Assembly (NCBI GenBank): GCA_964390625.1 | Contig: CAYMID010000004.1 | Span: 1 to 41,084 of the forward strand | DNA from: 2-12-FULL-41-16 sp964390625 | Lineage (GTDB): Bacteria; Patescibacteriota; Patescibacteriia; Magasanikbacterales; UBA922 | Direction: 5' to 3' | DNA length: 41,084 nucleotides | Part shown: positions 14,638 through 21,749 of the stretch, piece by piece | Numbering within the stretch: position 1 is the first letter of the stretch | How the letters are laid out: each line of letters begins with the position of its first letter | Notes under the pieces: generated by a model | Told to the model about the DNA's origin: nothing | Databases searched by the model: none | The model's input: the letters and a program-made list of their open reading frames with translations, nothing else | Translations under genes and position numbers: made by a program

Positions 14638-15458
14638 GTGCCAAGAAAATTAAAGCTTTTCAAAACCAGGTGTGGAATTTTTACCGCACCAATGGACGTG
14701 ATTTTGCCTGGCGACGCACGCATGATCCGTACAAGATTGTGGTGTCCGAAATCATGCTCCAACAAACTCAAACCACTCGCGTGGCCGAAAAATTCCCTGA
14801 ATTTCTTAAGCGTTTTCCTGATTTCAAAACTTTAGCTGCCAGTACACCGGCTGATGTAATTCGAGCCTGGCAAGGCCTTGGCTACAACCGTCGCGCCTTA
14901 TTTTTGCGCGCCTTAGCCCAAACTGTCGTTGCTGATTACCAGGGCATATTGCCCCGCGACCCGGCCGAATTAGTTAAACTTCCTGGTATTGGCAAAAATA
15001 CGGCTGGTTCGGTCGCTGCCTTTGCCTTTAACCTTCCGACCGTGTTCATCGAAACCAATATTCGCAGCGTTTTTCTACATCATTTTTTCCCCAATCAAAC
15101 TGATGTGCCTGACAGTGACTTAATGCCCTTAATTACTGCTTCGTTACCACCGGACAACACGCGTGAATGGTATTGGGCGTTAATGGATTGGGGTGTGCAT
15201 CTTAAAAAAAATAATCCAAACCCCAGCCGCGCCAGCAAACACCACGTACAGCAAAGCAAATTCATTGGCTCCAAACGCCAAGTGCGTGGTGCGATCTTGC
15301 GCGAACTCGCCAAATCACCTCTAACCGAAAAACAATTACTTAATAAAGTAAAGTCTTTAGCGTCAGTATCGTTGTCTGACACACAACTCATTATTAAAAC
15401 TCTAATTAACGAGGGGTTTATTGTTACAGTCAAAACTAAACTTTCACTAAAGTATTAA
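14634..15458 (+). CDS. MutY-like adenine DNA glycosylase lacking the Fe-S cluster
   Basis: A 274-aa protein. Residues 1 to about 200 match the HhH-GPD core of MutY: FAWRRTHDPYKIVVSEIMLQQTQ with catalytic Glu39, GLGYNRRA, and LPGIGKNTAGS (helix-hairpin-helix, 116-126). Two features differ from E. coli MutY. The position of the conserved catalytic Asp (LDGNV) is Glu140 (FIETNI), and the four cysteines of the 4Fe-4S loop are all missing (VHLKKNNPNPSRASKHHVQQS). In place of the MutT-like C-terminal domain there is a short winged-helix-like region (about 215-274). Family knowledge predicts removal of A opposite 8-oxoG. The substitutions make the activity uncertain. It is last in the repair operon. 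Confidence 0.8.
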   Translation: MSAKKIKAFQNQVWNFYRTNGRDFAWRRTHDPYKIVVSEIMLQQTQTTRVAEKFPEFLKRFPDFKTLAASTPADVIRAWQGLGYNRRALFLRALAQTVVADYQGILPRDPAELVKLPGIGKNTAGSVAAFAFNLPTVFIETNIRSVFLHHFFPNQTDVPDSDLMPLITASLPPDNTREWYWALMDWGVHLKKNNPNPSRASKHHVQQSKFIGSKRQVRGAILRELAKSPLTEKQLLNKVKSLASVSLSDTQLIIKTLINEGFIVTVKTKLSLKY

Positions 15459-15462
15459 AAAA

Positions 15463-15531
15463 CCGACACGATTCCTAAAGAATTGTGCCGGCTGAAATAG
15501 TGTGTGAAGGCCGCTACAAAAGCAGCGGCCT
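15463..15531 (-). terminator. Double-hairpin terminator of the small membrane protein gene
   Basis: Reading the minus strand from the gene at 15537: first a perfect 8-bp hairpin (15531-15524 with 15515-15508), then a longer imperfect hairpin (15491-15480 with 15474-15463) followed by six T. On the + strand it also ends the repair operon region, but without a T-run. Confidence 0.7.
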
Positions 15532-15536
15532 GAGTC

Positions 15537-15737
15537 CTAATGGCGTCGTGGTTTGACCACGAAACGCGCTGCCTTGCGTAGTCGCGCAGGTCTCGGCTGG
15601 GCCCGAGCTGGCGACTGCCCACCCCCCTCACGAATGTCTCGGTCTTCCTCCCCAGAAAAGTTGGCGAAAAGCAAGCACACGATCACACAACCGAGTATGA
15701 TGATTACGCCAACGAAAAACTTTTCTTCTAGAGACAT
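15537..15737 (-). CDS. Small single-helix membrane protein with basic tail
   Basis: A 66-aa protein. Residues about 7-27 form one hydrophobic helix (FFVGVIIILGCVIVCLLFANF). An acidic patch (GEEDRDIREGG) follows, and then a Pro/Arg/Ala-rich basic tail ending in VVKPRRH. No family is recognised. Its reality is supported by a promoter, TTGACG-17-TAGTTT at 15772-15744, ending six bases before the ATG, and by a strong terminator directly after the stop. The tail is G+C-rich compared with the surrounding genes. A role as a membrane peptide or small regulator is only a guess. Confidence 0.6.
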   Translation of the reverse strand: MSLEEKFFVGVIIILGCVIVCLLFANFSGEEDRDIREGGGQSPARAQPRPARLRKAARFVVKPRRH

Positions 15738-15743
15738 GCCTAA

Positions 15744-15772
15744 AAACTACGCTGAAAGAGCTAACCCGTCAA
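15744..15772 (-). promoter_or_regulatory. Promoter of the small membrane protein gene
   Basis: Minus strand TTGACG (15772-15767), a 17-bp spacer, and TAGTTT (15749-15744). It lies back to back with the promoter of the methyltransferase gene. Confidence 0.65.
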
Positions 15773-15782
15773 GTTTTTTCCT

Positions 15783-15811
15783 TTGACCGTCTCAATTTTT
15801 CTTGCTAGAGT
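15783..15811 (+). promoter_or_regulatory. Promoter of the RNA methyltransferase gene, leaderless arrangement
   Basis: TTGACC (15783-15788), a 17-bp spacer, and TAGAGT (15806-15811). The -10 ends 8 nt before the ATG at 15820. Confidence 0.7.
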
Positions 15812-15819
15812 AGGCTTCT

Positions 15820-17088
15820 ATGAAAATTGAAAAAATCGTGAACGGCGGCCAAGGTTTGGCCCACACCGAGGATCTAACCGTATTTGTCTGGAACGCCCTA
15901 CCGGGCGAAGAGGTCGAGGTGCAGTATTTATCCAAACGCAAAGGCATTGCCGAAGCTGTAGCCACCAAAATTGTTACCCCTTCCCCTGACCGCATTGAAC
16001 CAAAAGAAGAATTTTTCTTATCCTCGAGCCCGTGGCAAATCTTAAAACCCGAAGCCGAAGATGGACTAAAACAAACGATTGCTGTAGAAACATATGGCCG
16101 CAACGGTGGTTTGATTTTGCAATCAGAGCCACCAAAAATTATCTCTGATCCCGTCAATGCCTTTGGCTACCGCAACAAAATTGAATTTAGTTTTTGCGAG
16201 GCTAACGGCCAAATGTCGCTCGCTTTTTTTGGGCGTGGTACCAAAGTGCGCCACGCCGTGAGTGGTTCACTACTGGCCGAACCAGTTATTAATGAAGTGG
16301 CGGCCCAAATCCTGGCTTGGGTAAACGAAGTTAAAATACCACTCCGCAGCCTAAAATCATTGATTATTCGCAGTAATGGCGCTGGCCAGGCAATTGCCGC
16401 GCTGTTTATTAAAGATAAATTGGAATTTAATAGCCACCCAGCCACTGACACAAAATTATTGGGCTTCCACTTGTATTATTCCACGCACAAAAGTCCGGCC
16501 TCTGTTCCGACCGCACTCCTCTACTCCACTGGTCAGGATTATTTAATTGCCGATATTTTGGGCACCAAATTAAAATTTGGTTTGCTTAGTTTTTTCCAAA
16601 TTAATATTCCAATTTTTACGCAGGCAGTCAAAGATATTGCGGCATTCATTGGTCCAGATCAACCAGTCCTTGATTTTTACTCTGGTGTGGGCGCGATTTC
16701 TTTGCCGCTCGCCAAAAATCGTCCCCACACAATTTTGATCGAAAGTAACGAAGAGGCCGCTGCCTACGCAACCGAAAATATCACCCTAAACGGTCTAGCC
16801 AACGCCGAGGCTCATTGTATGCCTGCGGAAAAAATGACTGAACTTATCGATGGTGAGGCCACGGTCATTGTTGACCCACCCCGCGCTGGCCTGCACGACA
16901 AAGTCACGCTCCAACTCCTGAATAAATTGCCGCCCAAGATTGTATACTTAGCATGCGACCTAGCCACTCAGGTCAGGGACGTGCAGCGCTTGTCCGAAGC
17001 GTACCACCCCGTATTTATTAAGTTATACAACTTTTTCCCCCGCACCCCGCACATCGAGGGGCTGGTCGTGCTGGAGCGAAATCGTTAA
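15820..17088 (+). CDS. TRAM-domain RNA m5U methyltransferase (RlmD/RlmCD/TrmA family)
   Basis: A 422-aa protein. The N-terminal TRAM domain (about 1-55, VNGGQGLAHTEDLTVFVWNALPGE) binds RNA. The catalytic domain has the SAM motif VLDFYSGVGAISLPLA (near 285-300), DPPRAGLHDKV (near 351-361), and the nucleophilic cysteine in YLACDLATQVRD (near 375-386). The family methylates C5 of a uridine in 23S rRNA or tRNA. The cysteines that hold the 4Fe-4S cluster in RlmD-type enzymes are absent (EEFFLSSSPWQ in their place), as in other cluster-free members. The start follows a -10 box by 8 nt. Confidence 0.88.
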   Translation: MKIEKIVNGGQGLAHTEDLTVFVWNALPGEEVEVQYLSKRKGIAEAVATKIVTPSPDRIEPKEEFFLSSSPWQILKPEAEDGLKQTIAVETYGRNGGLILQSEPPKIISDPVNAFGYRNKIEFSFCEANGQMSLAFFGRGTKVRHAVSGSLLAEPVINEVAAQILAWVNEVKIPLRSLKSLIIRSNGAGQAIAALFIKDKLEFNSHPATDTKLLGFHLYYSTHKSPASVPTALLYSTGQDYLIADILGTKLKFGLLSFFQINIPIFTQAVKDIAAFIGPDQPVLDFYSGVGAISLPLAKNRPHTILIESNEEAAAYATENITLNGLANAEAHCMPAEKMTELIDGEATVIVDPPRAGLHDKVTLQLLNKLPPKIVYLACDLATQVRDVQRLSEAYHPVFIKLYNFFPRTPHIEGLVVLERNR

Positions 17089-17093
17089 CGTGG

Positions 17094-17099
17094 TATAAT
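17094..17099 (+). promoter_or_regulatory. Extended -10 promoter of the DsbA-like/VKOR operon
   Basis: TGGTATAAT (17091-17099): a consensus -10 with an upstream TG. The ATG at 17122 is 22 nt further on, and the start would be near 17106. The same TGGTATAAT occurs before the gene at 18227. Confidence 0.6.
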
Positions 17100-17121
17100 T
17101 TCTTGGTCTAATTATTTTTCT

Positions 17122-17769
17122 ATGTCCCCAACTGTTCGCAGCGCAATTATTTGGTCAGTGTTCGGTTTAGCCATTGTCGGTATGCTCTATGGTCTGGCCA
17201 AATTAGGCACGCAAACCGCCCCGAATCCTGGCGCTGGCACTGCCCTTAGTAGGGTTGTAGATGCAAACGACCGTGTTAAAGGCAAAACCGAGGCACCACA
17301 CACCCTGGTTGAGTACAGCGACTTCCAATGCCCAGCCTGCAAGGCTTACCAGCCAATGTTGCAGCAGTTGATGGCCGAAAATTCTGATAAAGTTCGTTTG
17401 GTTTACCGCCACTACCCACTCCGCAGTATCCACCCCAATGCTCAGGCTGCTGCCGAAGCTGCCGAAGCCGCCAACAAACAAGGCAAGTTCTGGGAAATGC
17501 ACGACGTCCTCTTTAACACCCAGACAGACTGGAGCACCCTCCGCGACCCAAAGAGTAAATTCGAGGAATACGCGCGCTCGCTTGGTCTAAATGTTGACCA
17601 ATTTAAGGCTGACCAAGATTCCAAGGAGACGAGCAACAAAATCGATGCTGACTACCTCTCTGGTACCCAATCTGGTGTTCAGGGCACACCAACCTTTTTC
17701 CTTGATGGTAAGTTGATCACCTCGCCCCAATCCTATGAAGAACTTAAAGCTTTGGTTAACAAGCAGTAA
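17122..17769 (+). CDS. DsbA-like membrane-anchored thiol oxidoreductase
   Basis: A 215-aa protein. Residues about 8-27 form an N-terminal membrane anchor. A Pro/Gly-rich linker follows, then a thioredoxin/DsbA fold with VEYSDFQCPACKAY (active-site CPAC, Cys70 and Cys73), a helical insertion rich in Ala/Glu, and the cis-proline motif VQGTPTFFLDG near 190-200. This is the DsbA-like 'thioredoxin_4' type that oxidises cysteines of secreted proteins. Its direct partner is the VKOR encoded by the overlapping next gene, which would reoxidise it. The operon starts from TGGTATAAT at 17091. Confidence 0.9.
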   Translation: MSPTVRSAIIWSVFGLAIVGMLYGLAKLGTQTAPNPGAGTALSRVVDANDRVKGKTEAPHTLVEYSDFQCPACKAYQPMLQQLMAENSDKVRLVYRHYPLRSIHPNAQAAAEAAEAANKQGKFWEMHDVLFNTQTDWSTLRDPKSKFEEYARSLGLNVDQFKADQDSKETSNKIDADYLSGTQSGVQGTPTFFLDGKLITSPQSYEELKALVNKQ

Positions 17770-18199
17770 GGCTGTTCCACGCTGGTTTGCACTTGCACTG
17801 TTGGTTGTTGCACTTATTGGTCTTGGCGACGCAGCATTTTTGTCGTTCGAACATATGCGCGGAGTACCACCACCATGCGGTGGTAGTAGCCAGTGCGAGG
17901 TTGTAACCACTAGTAGTTATTCCAAAATACTTGGTATCCCTGTCGCCTACCTTGGCACCACCTACTACTTATTCATTGTCGTACTGTGCGTACTGTACCT
18001 AGACAAAAAAAATCCAGCCTGGATCCGGTTAGCCAGTCTGGTAACCCCAATTGGGCTAGTACTGTCACTGTGGTTTGTCGGCGTACAGGCTTTTATTCTA
18101 GGCGCCTACTGCTACTACTGCTTGGGTTCAGCCGCCTCGTCGACCACTCTCGCGATTCTCTCCGCTTGCTTCTGGAAAAAAGAAATGACCGTGGTATAA
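17735..18199 (+). CDS. Vitamin K epoxide reductase (VKOR)-family protein
   Basis: A 154-aa membrane protein with four helices. The loop cysteines Cys48 and Cys54 (PPPCGGSSQC) and the active-site pair Cys126 and Cys129 (CYYC) match VKOR. In bacteria this enzyme transfers electrons from DsbA-like proteins to quinone and so plays the part of DsbB. The only good start overlaps the DsbA-like gene by 35 bases, so the two are tightly coupled. The stop codon lies inside a terminator hairpin (18183-18213). Confidence 0.9.
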   Translation: MKNLKLWLTSSKAVPRWFALALLVVALIGLGDAAFLSFEHMRGVPPPCGGSSQCEVVTTSSYSKILGIPVAYLGTTYYLFIVVLCVLYLDKKNPAWIRLASLVTPIGLVLSLWFVGVQAFILGAYCYYCLGSAASSTTLAILSACFWKKEMTVV

Positions 18200-18216
18200 T
18201 ACCAGGGTCATTTTTT
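18183..18216 (+). terminator. Intrinsic terminator that also contains the next gene's -10 box
   Basis: AAATGACC (18183-18190) pairs with GGTCATTT (18206-18213). TGGT (18192-18195) pairs with ACCA (18201-18204) across one mismatch. A T-run follows. The tip holds TATAAT (18195-18200) with an upstream TG, so the same bases end the VKOR operon and start the AI-2E gene. Confidence 0.7.
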
Positions 18217-18226
18217 ATCTTCTCGT

Positions 18227-19291
18227 ATGGCTTCGTCAGACAAAGTCAGCTTTACAAAAATGCGTTCATTTTTCTTTTTGGCGCTGATCATTAGTCTTAC
18301 CATTGCCATGATGTACTTGGTACGACCTTTTTTCTACCCAATTTTTTGGGCCGCAGTGATCGCGATTATGTTTTACCCGCACTACCTGTGGCTCAACAAT
18401 CACTTGCGTTCGGCCAGTCTGTCGGCGGGCATTATGATTACAGTAGTAGTGTTAACGATTTTTATTCCCCTGGCGCTTATTACCACTTTATTAGTTAATC
18501 AATCTATCTCGCTCTACGATAATTTATCCCAACACAATTTTGTCGAAGATGTGCAAAATTGGGCCACCTACCTAGCCAATACACCGGCCGCACCTTATCT
18601 AGAAACTCTCCGAACCGATTGGCCAAAATATATCTCTGACCTTAGCGGCTGGTTAAACCAATATGTATTTGCTGGACTAAAAAGTGCTACCCAAAACTCG
18701 CTGAACTTCTTCTTTTTGCTCTTTATCATGTTGTACTCGCTATACTACTTCTTCCGAGATGGCGACCAAATGGTACTACGACTAATGCATTTATCTCCGC
18801 TTGGCGATAAATATGAAAAAATGTTGTTCGAACGCTTTACCTCAACTGCGCGAGCAACTATTAAGGGCACAGTACTAATCGGCCTAGTTCAAGGTACACT
18901 GGGTGGTATCTTATTTGCTGTCACTGGGATCCCCGAGGCTTTTTTGTGGGGCTTAATCATGGCTATTTTGTCTATTTTACCGGCACTTGGTACGGCGTTG
19001 ATTTGGTTACCAGCTGGGATTATTATGCTTATTACCGGAGCATTTTGGCAAGGTATTACTATCCTGCTGGTCGGTATGTTTGTGATTAGTCTGATTGATA
19101 ACCTACTCCGCCCAGTGCTCGTAGGAAAGGACACAGAGATGCATCCACTCTTGGTCCTATTTGCCACCCTTGGCGGTATTGCCCTGTTTGGCATTACCGG
19201 ATTTGTGATTGGCCCAGTTATTGCCTCGCTTTACTTGGCAATCATGTCAATCTACGACCATTATTACCGCAACGAATTGGAAATTAATTAG
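18227..19291 (+). CDS. AI-2E family (PerM-type) membrane transporter
   Basis: A 354-aa protein with about eight membrane helices in the usual AI-2E/PerM arrangement: two helices near the N-terminus, a long soluble region (about 95-150), and then the C-terminal block with LVQGTLGGILFAVTGIPEAFLWG, LSILPALGTALIWLPAGI and DNLLRPVLVGKDTEMHPLLVLFATLGG. The last is the family signature. Members are exporters or ion antiporters; the substrate cannot be read from the sequence. Expression probably starts from TGGTATAAT inside the preceding terminator. The lipoprotein gene follows after five bases. Confidence 0.9.
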   Translation: MASSDKVSFTKMRSFFFLALIISLTIAMMYLVRPFFYPIFWAAVIAIMFYPHYLWLNNHLRSASLSAGIMITVVVLTIFIPLALITTLLVNQSISLYDNLSQHNFVEDVQNWATYLANTPAAPYLETLRTDWPKYISDLSGWLNQYVFAGLKSATQNSLNFFFLLFIMLYSLYYFFRDGDQMVLRLMHLSPLGDKYEKMLFERFTSTARATIKGTVLIGLVQGTLGGILFAVTGIPEAFLWGLIMAILSILPALGTALIWLPAGIIMLITGAFWQGITILLVGMFVISLIDNLLRPVLVGKDTEMHPLLVLFATLGGIALFGITGFVIGPVIASLYLAIMSIYDHYYRNELEIN

Positions 19292-19296
19292 TTAGT

Positions 19297-20034
19297 ATGC
19301 GTACTACACACCTACTGGCCGCCAGTGCCCTATTTTTAATCGGTGCCGGGTGTAGTCGTTACCAATCAGCCGAAGCACCGACTATTGAACCGATTGGTCC
19401 TACTAAAAAAATCGAAACAGCCACACCCACAATTACCAGCACTTCGACCATTACTACTACCAGCTCAGTCAAAGTCTTGGTTGCCGAAAATTTTCTGACC
19501 GAAAATACAATGGGCGGTCCATCGTATTTAACCTTGTTTGCCACCTCAAGCAAGGCTCTTTATTTGCGACGCGTCCCCGATGGCTTGGGCGGATATATTA
19601 TTTTTGAAACAGTCCAAACCCCACTACTACGCCTTGACCTAGAAACTGGGCAGGTACGCAAAATTACTACTAAAAAACTATTTACCAGTGCGCAGGATGT
19701 AATGCCTGATGATTCGCTGATTGCCTACGTGGTCAACGAAGATGCTGCTGGCAAAGGGATTGTCACGCTTGATCCGTCCAGTAATCTACAGAAATTCTAC
19801 CCAATCACCCCACCGGCACCTTACACGATTATTGGCGACCTCCACTTTTCGCCCGATGGTCAAGAACTCGCGTTCGCTTTGGCTGCCAGCAATCCAGATA
19901 AAGAACGCGGGGCGGTTTACCGTCTTAATCTAAAAACTGGCAAGACAACACTGGTTGCCACTACTGCCGCGGCTGATAATACTTACCTCCGCATTCACGG
20001 TTGGACCCCCCAAGGCACGATCATTTACAAATAA
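19297..20034 (+). CDS. Lipoprotein with TolB-like propeller segments
   Basis: A 245-aa protein with a signal peptide and lipobox (LIGAGC, acylated Cys19). A Ser/Thr-rich linker (about 20-58) follows. The rest contains strands of WD40/TolB type, such as LRLDLETGQVRKIT, LHFSPDGQELAFAL and YRLNLKTGKTTLV. It is probably exposed on the outer face of the membrane as a binding or scaffold protein; its ligand is unknown. It sits five bases after the AI-2E gene and may share its mRNA. A hairpin terminator follows directly. Confidence 0.75.
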   Translation: MRTTHLLAASALFLIGAGCSRYQSAEAPTIEPIGPTKKIETATPTITSTSTITTTSSVKVLVAENFLTENTMGGPSYLTLFATSSKALYLRRVPDGLGGYIIFETVQTPLLRLDLETGQVRKITTKKLFTSAQDVMPDDSLIAYVVNEDAAGKGIVTLDPSSNLQKFYPITPPAPYTIIGDLHFSPDGQELAFALAASNPDKERGAVYRLNLKTGKTTLVATTAAADNTYLRIHGWTPQGTIIYK

Positions 20035-20038
20035 ACTA

Positions 20039-20064
20039 AAAAACAGCCTAATGAAGCTGTTTTT
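20039..20064. terminator. Intrinsic terminator after the lipoprotein gene
   Basis: A 9-bp stem AAAAACAGC (20039-20047) with GCTGTTTTT (20056-20064). It also works for the tRNA-Leu transcript on the opposite strand, where it begins right at the tRNA 3' end. Confidence 0.8.
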
Positions 20065-20149
20065 GGTGGGCTAGGTGGGACTCGAACCCACAAGTCCTTT
20101 CGAACGCGACATTTTAAGTGTCGAGCGTTTACCATTTCGCCACTAGCCC
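20064..20149 (-). tRNA. tRNA-Leu (anticodon UAA)
   Basis: On the minus strand the acceptor GGGCTAG (20149-20143) pairs with CTAGCCC (20074-20068). The discriminator is A and CCA is encoded at 20066-20064. The anticodon loop CTTAAAA in a CGACA/TGTCG stem gives UAA. The long variable arm and GGTTCGAGTCC T arm fit tRNA-Leu. Confidence 0.95.
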
Positions 20150-20448
20150 TAATGTTGTTTCCCTTTATTTAACCCCCGGTGCGTAGGTTGCAAACTGTGA
20201 CAGTTTGGACACAAAATCCTTAAGTTTTCCAGCCGATTGTCTGAATGATCACCGTTAATATGATCTAATTCAACTGGAATTCGTCCATCTGGGGCTACCT
20301 GGGCCCAATTACACAATTCACAAACAGGTTGCTTAAGCCCTTGTAAAAACAAACGCTTTTTTAGCTTGAAGCTTTGATATCGGCTCCCCACTCTTAGTAC
20401 TTGTTCAAGCGGTAAAACTGGCATTCGAGGGCACACCCTGCCTTTATT
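20149..20448 (-). CDS. HNH endonuclease, N-terminus lost in the assembly gap
   Basis: About 99 C-terminal residues are visible before the N-gap. They hold a complete HNH motif: CELCNW, then ELDHINGDHSDN, RLENLRILCPNCHS and a basic end. The two CxxC pairs and the central His are all there, so the nuclease core is intact. Stand-alone HNH proteins of this kind are common in phages and as homing-type endonucleases. The stop codon overlaps the first base of tRNA-Leu. An open frame runs through the Ns into the next fragment, but that is an artefact of the gap. Confidence 0.8.
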   Translation of the reverse strand, partial: NKGRVCPRMPVLPLEQVLRVGSRYQSFKLKKRLFLQGLKQPVCELCNWAQVAPDGRIPVELDHINGDHSDNRLENLRILCPNCHSLQPTHRGLNKGKQH

Positions 20449-20548
20449 NNNNNNNNNNNNNNNNNNNNNNNNNNNNNNNNNNNNNNNNNNNNNNNNNNNN
20501 NNNNNNNNNNNNNNNNNNNNNNNNNNNNNNNNNNNNNNNNNNNNNNNN
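20449..20548. other. Assembly gap of unknown true size
   Basis: One hundred N. The flanks share no sequence and belong to different proteins (HNH endonuclease and DUF1295), so unlike the other two gaps this one probably hides real DNA: the rest of both genes and perhaps others. Confidence 0.9.
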
Positions 20549-20736
20549 ACCAAAATATTAATCAATAAGGCGGCGTTGTTTTTGCCTGAACTGAAGACAA
20601 AACTAGCCCAGGCCAACAGCACAAACCCCAATCCCCACGCAGTATCAGCCACGTCGTTGCGTTTTTTGATAAGCGAAATCGCAAACCAGACACACATGTA
20701 GACCAAAACAAATCCCAACGAGTGCCACCGGTTCAT
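20549..20736 (-). CDS. DUF1295 (steroid 5-alpha-reductase-like) membrane protein, N-terminal part
   Basis: The first 62 residues or so are visible (MNRWHSLGFVLVYMCVWFAISLIKKRNDVADTAWGLGF); the rest is lost in the gap. The pair of helices with the RNDVADTAWGLGF segment is the start of DUF1295 proteins, which belong to the isoprenylcysteine methyltransferase/steroid 5-alpha-reductase group. It starts one base after the stop of the DUF2177 gene, so they form an operon. In other bacteria the two families are often found together near cyclopropane-fatty-acid synthase genes, so a lipid-modifying role is plausible. Confidence 0.7.
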
Positions 20737-20737
20737 A

Positions 20738-21136
20738 TTACAGACCTAATTTTGTGGCTGCCCAATAGACTACGACCGAAACCGAGGCTGCGAGCACCGT
20801 GCCCCACAGCAAATCAACAATTGTTACGGTTAATGGCCAATTTTTGGTCACGGCCAAATTAGTCAGATCATAAGTAGCATAGGTCATAAACCCAAACAAG
20901 GCACCGTACTGCAGGGCATACACCCACTCGCGCTTTATTACCGCGGGCTGAATCACAAAAATAATTAGTCCGACCATGAACAGCAGGTAAAACAAAATTG
21001 CCGCGGTCCAATTTGGGGTCTCGCGCATCAAAAAACCAATCTGGTTACGGTAAAAATTCTTGGCCACCAGCCCAAGCCACACCATATCGATGGCAAAAAA
21101 AACTGGCAAGGTTAACGCGTAGAGTTTCCAAAACAT
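20738..21136 (-). CDS. DUF2177 membrane protein
   Basis: A 132-aa protein with four membrane helices. The start MFWKLYALTLPVFFAIDMVWLG, the middle YALQYGALFGFMTYATYDLTN, and the end WPLTVTIVDLLWGTVLAA are the DUF2177 hallmarks. I chose ATG 21136 because the family begins at this point. A longer frame to 21178 would overlap the preceding gene and add 14 unconserved residues. A -10-like TATAAC ends 10 nt before this ATG. The function is unknown; it is linked in many genomes with DUF1295 and lipid genes. Confidence 0.8.
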   Translation of the reverse strand: MFWKLYALTLPVFFAIDMVWLGLVAKNFYRNQIGFLMRETPNWTAAILFYLLFMVGLIIFVIQPAVIKREWVYALQYGALFGFMTYATYDLTNLAVTKNWPLTVTIVDLLWGTVLAASVSVVVYWAATKLGL

Positions 21137-21165
21137 ATATATAAAAGTTATACCTGTATCATACC

Positions 21166-21708
21166 TTATTTTTCCCAAAAAATCTCGGGCTGATTGGCTT
21201 GCACATTTAGGACACGACCAAACACAAACAAGGCGTCACTCAGACGATTGAGATATTTTTGGGCAAGTAATAAATTTGGATACTGAGCACCCAAAGACAC
21301 AATTTGCCGTTCGGCACGGCGACAAATGGCCCGGATTACAAAGGCCTGGGCCGCCGGGATTGTTCCACCAGGCAAAATAAATTGTGTAAGTGTGGGCAAA
21401 CTCGCTGACATTTCGTCAATCCATGCTTCGAGTGCTTCGATGTGTGCCTCGGTGACCATTGGCACGGTAATCAGATCCGTTTGCACTGCGGCCAATTGCC
21501 CACCAACTACAAATAAATTATTTTGAATGTGCCGAAGCATTGGCATGTGTGCAGCCTCGGCGCCCAAACTAGCCACGAGCAATCCAACGGCGCTATTCAA
21601 TTCGTCTACAGTGCCAATCGCCTCAATTTCGGGCGCATTTTTGCGCACCCGTTTGCCACCCAACAGGCCAGTTTCCCCAGTATCACCAGTCTTGGTATAA
21701 ATTTTCAT
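21166..21708 (-). CDS. Cob(I)alamin adenosyltransferase (PduO/ATR type)
   Basis: A 180-aa protein with all ATR landmarks: YTKTGDTGETGLLGGKRV (ATP-binding N-terminus), EAIGTVDELNSAVGLL, FILPGGT, IRAICRRAERQIVSL, and YLNRLSDALFVFGR. It adds the 5'-deoxyadenosyl group of ATP to cob(I)alamin, making adenosylcobalamin. No cobalamin biosynthesis genes are in view, so it would act on salvaged corrinoid. The obvious client is the class II ribonucleotide reductase encoded 3 kb away. It precedes DUF2177 and DUF1295 on the same strand and is divergent from uppS. Confidence 0.93.
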   Translation of the reverse strand: MKIYTKTGDTGETGLLGGKRVRKNAPEIEAIGTVDELNSAVGLLVASLGAEAAHMPMLRHIQNNLFVVGGQLAAVQTDLITVPMVTEAHIEALEAWIDEMSASLPTLTQFILPGGTIPAAQAFVIRAICRRAERQIVSLGAQYPNLLLAQKYLNRLSDALFVFGRVLNVQANQPEIFWEK

Positions 21709-21711
21709 ACC

Positions 21712-21740
21712 TTGCCAAGTTCTTAAAGATTCGCTAAGCT
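21712..21740 (+). promoter_or_regulatory. Promoter of uppS, leaderless arrangement
   Basis: TTGCCA (21712-21717), a 17-bp spacer, and TAAGCT (21735-21740). The -10 ends 9 nt before the ATG at 21750. Confidence 0.65.
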
Positions 21741-21749
21741 GGATTCACT

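Noticed and set aside
20149..20736. A single 195-aa frame running through the N-gap
   Set aside because: It joins an HNH endonuclease to a DUF1295 membrane protein only because Ns carry no stop codons. These are two separate partial genes.
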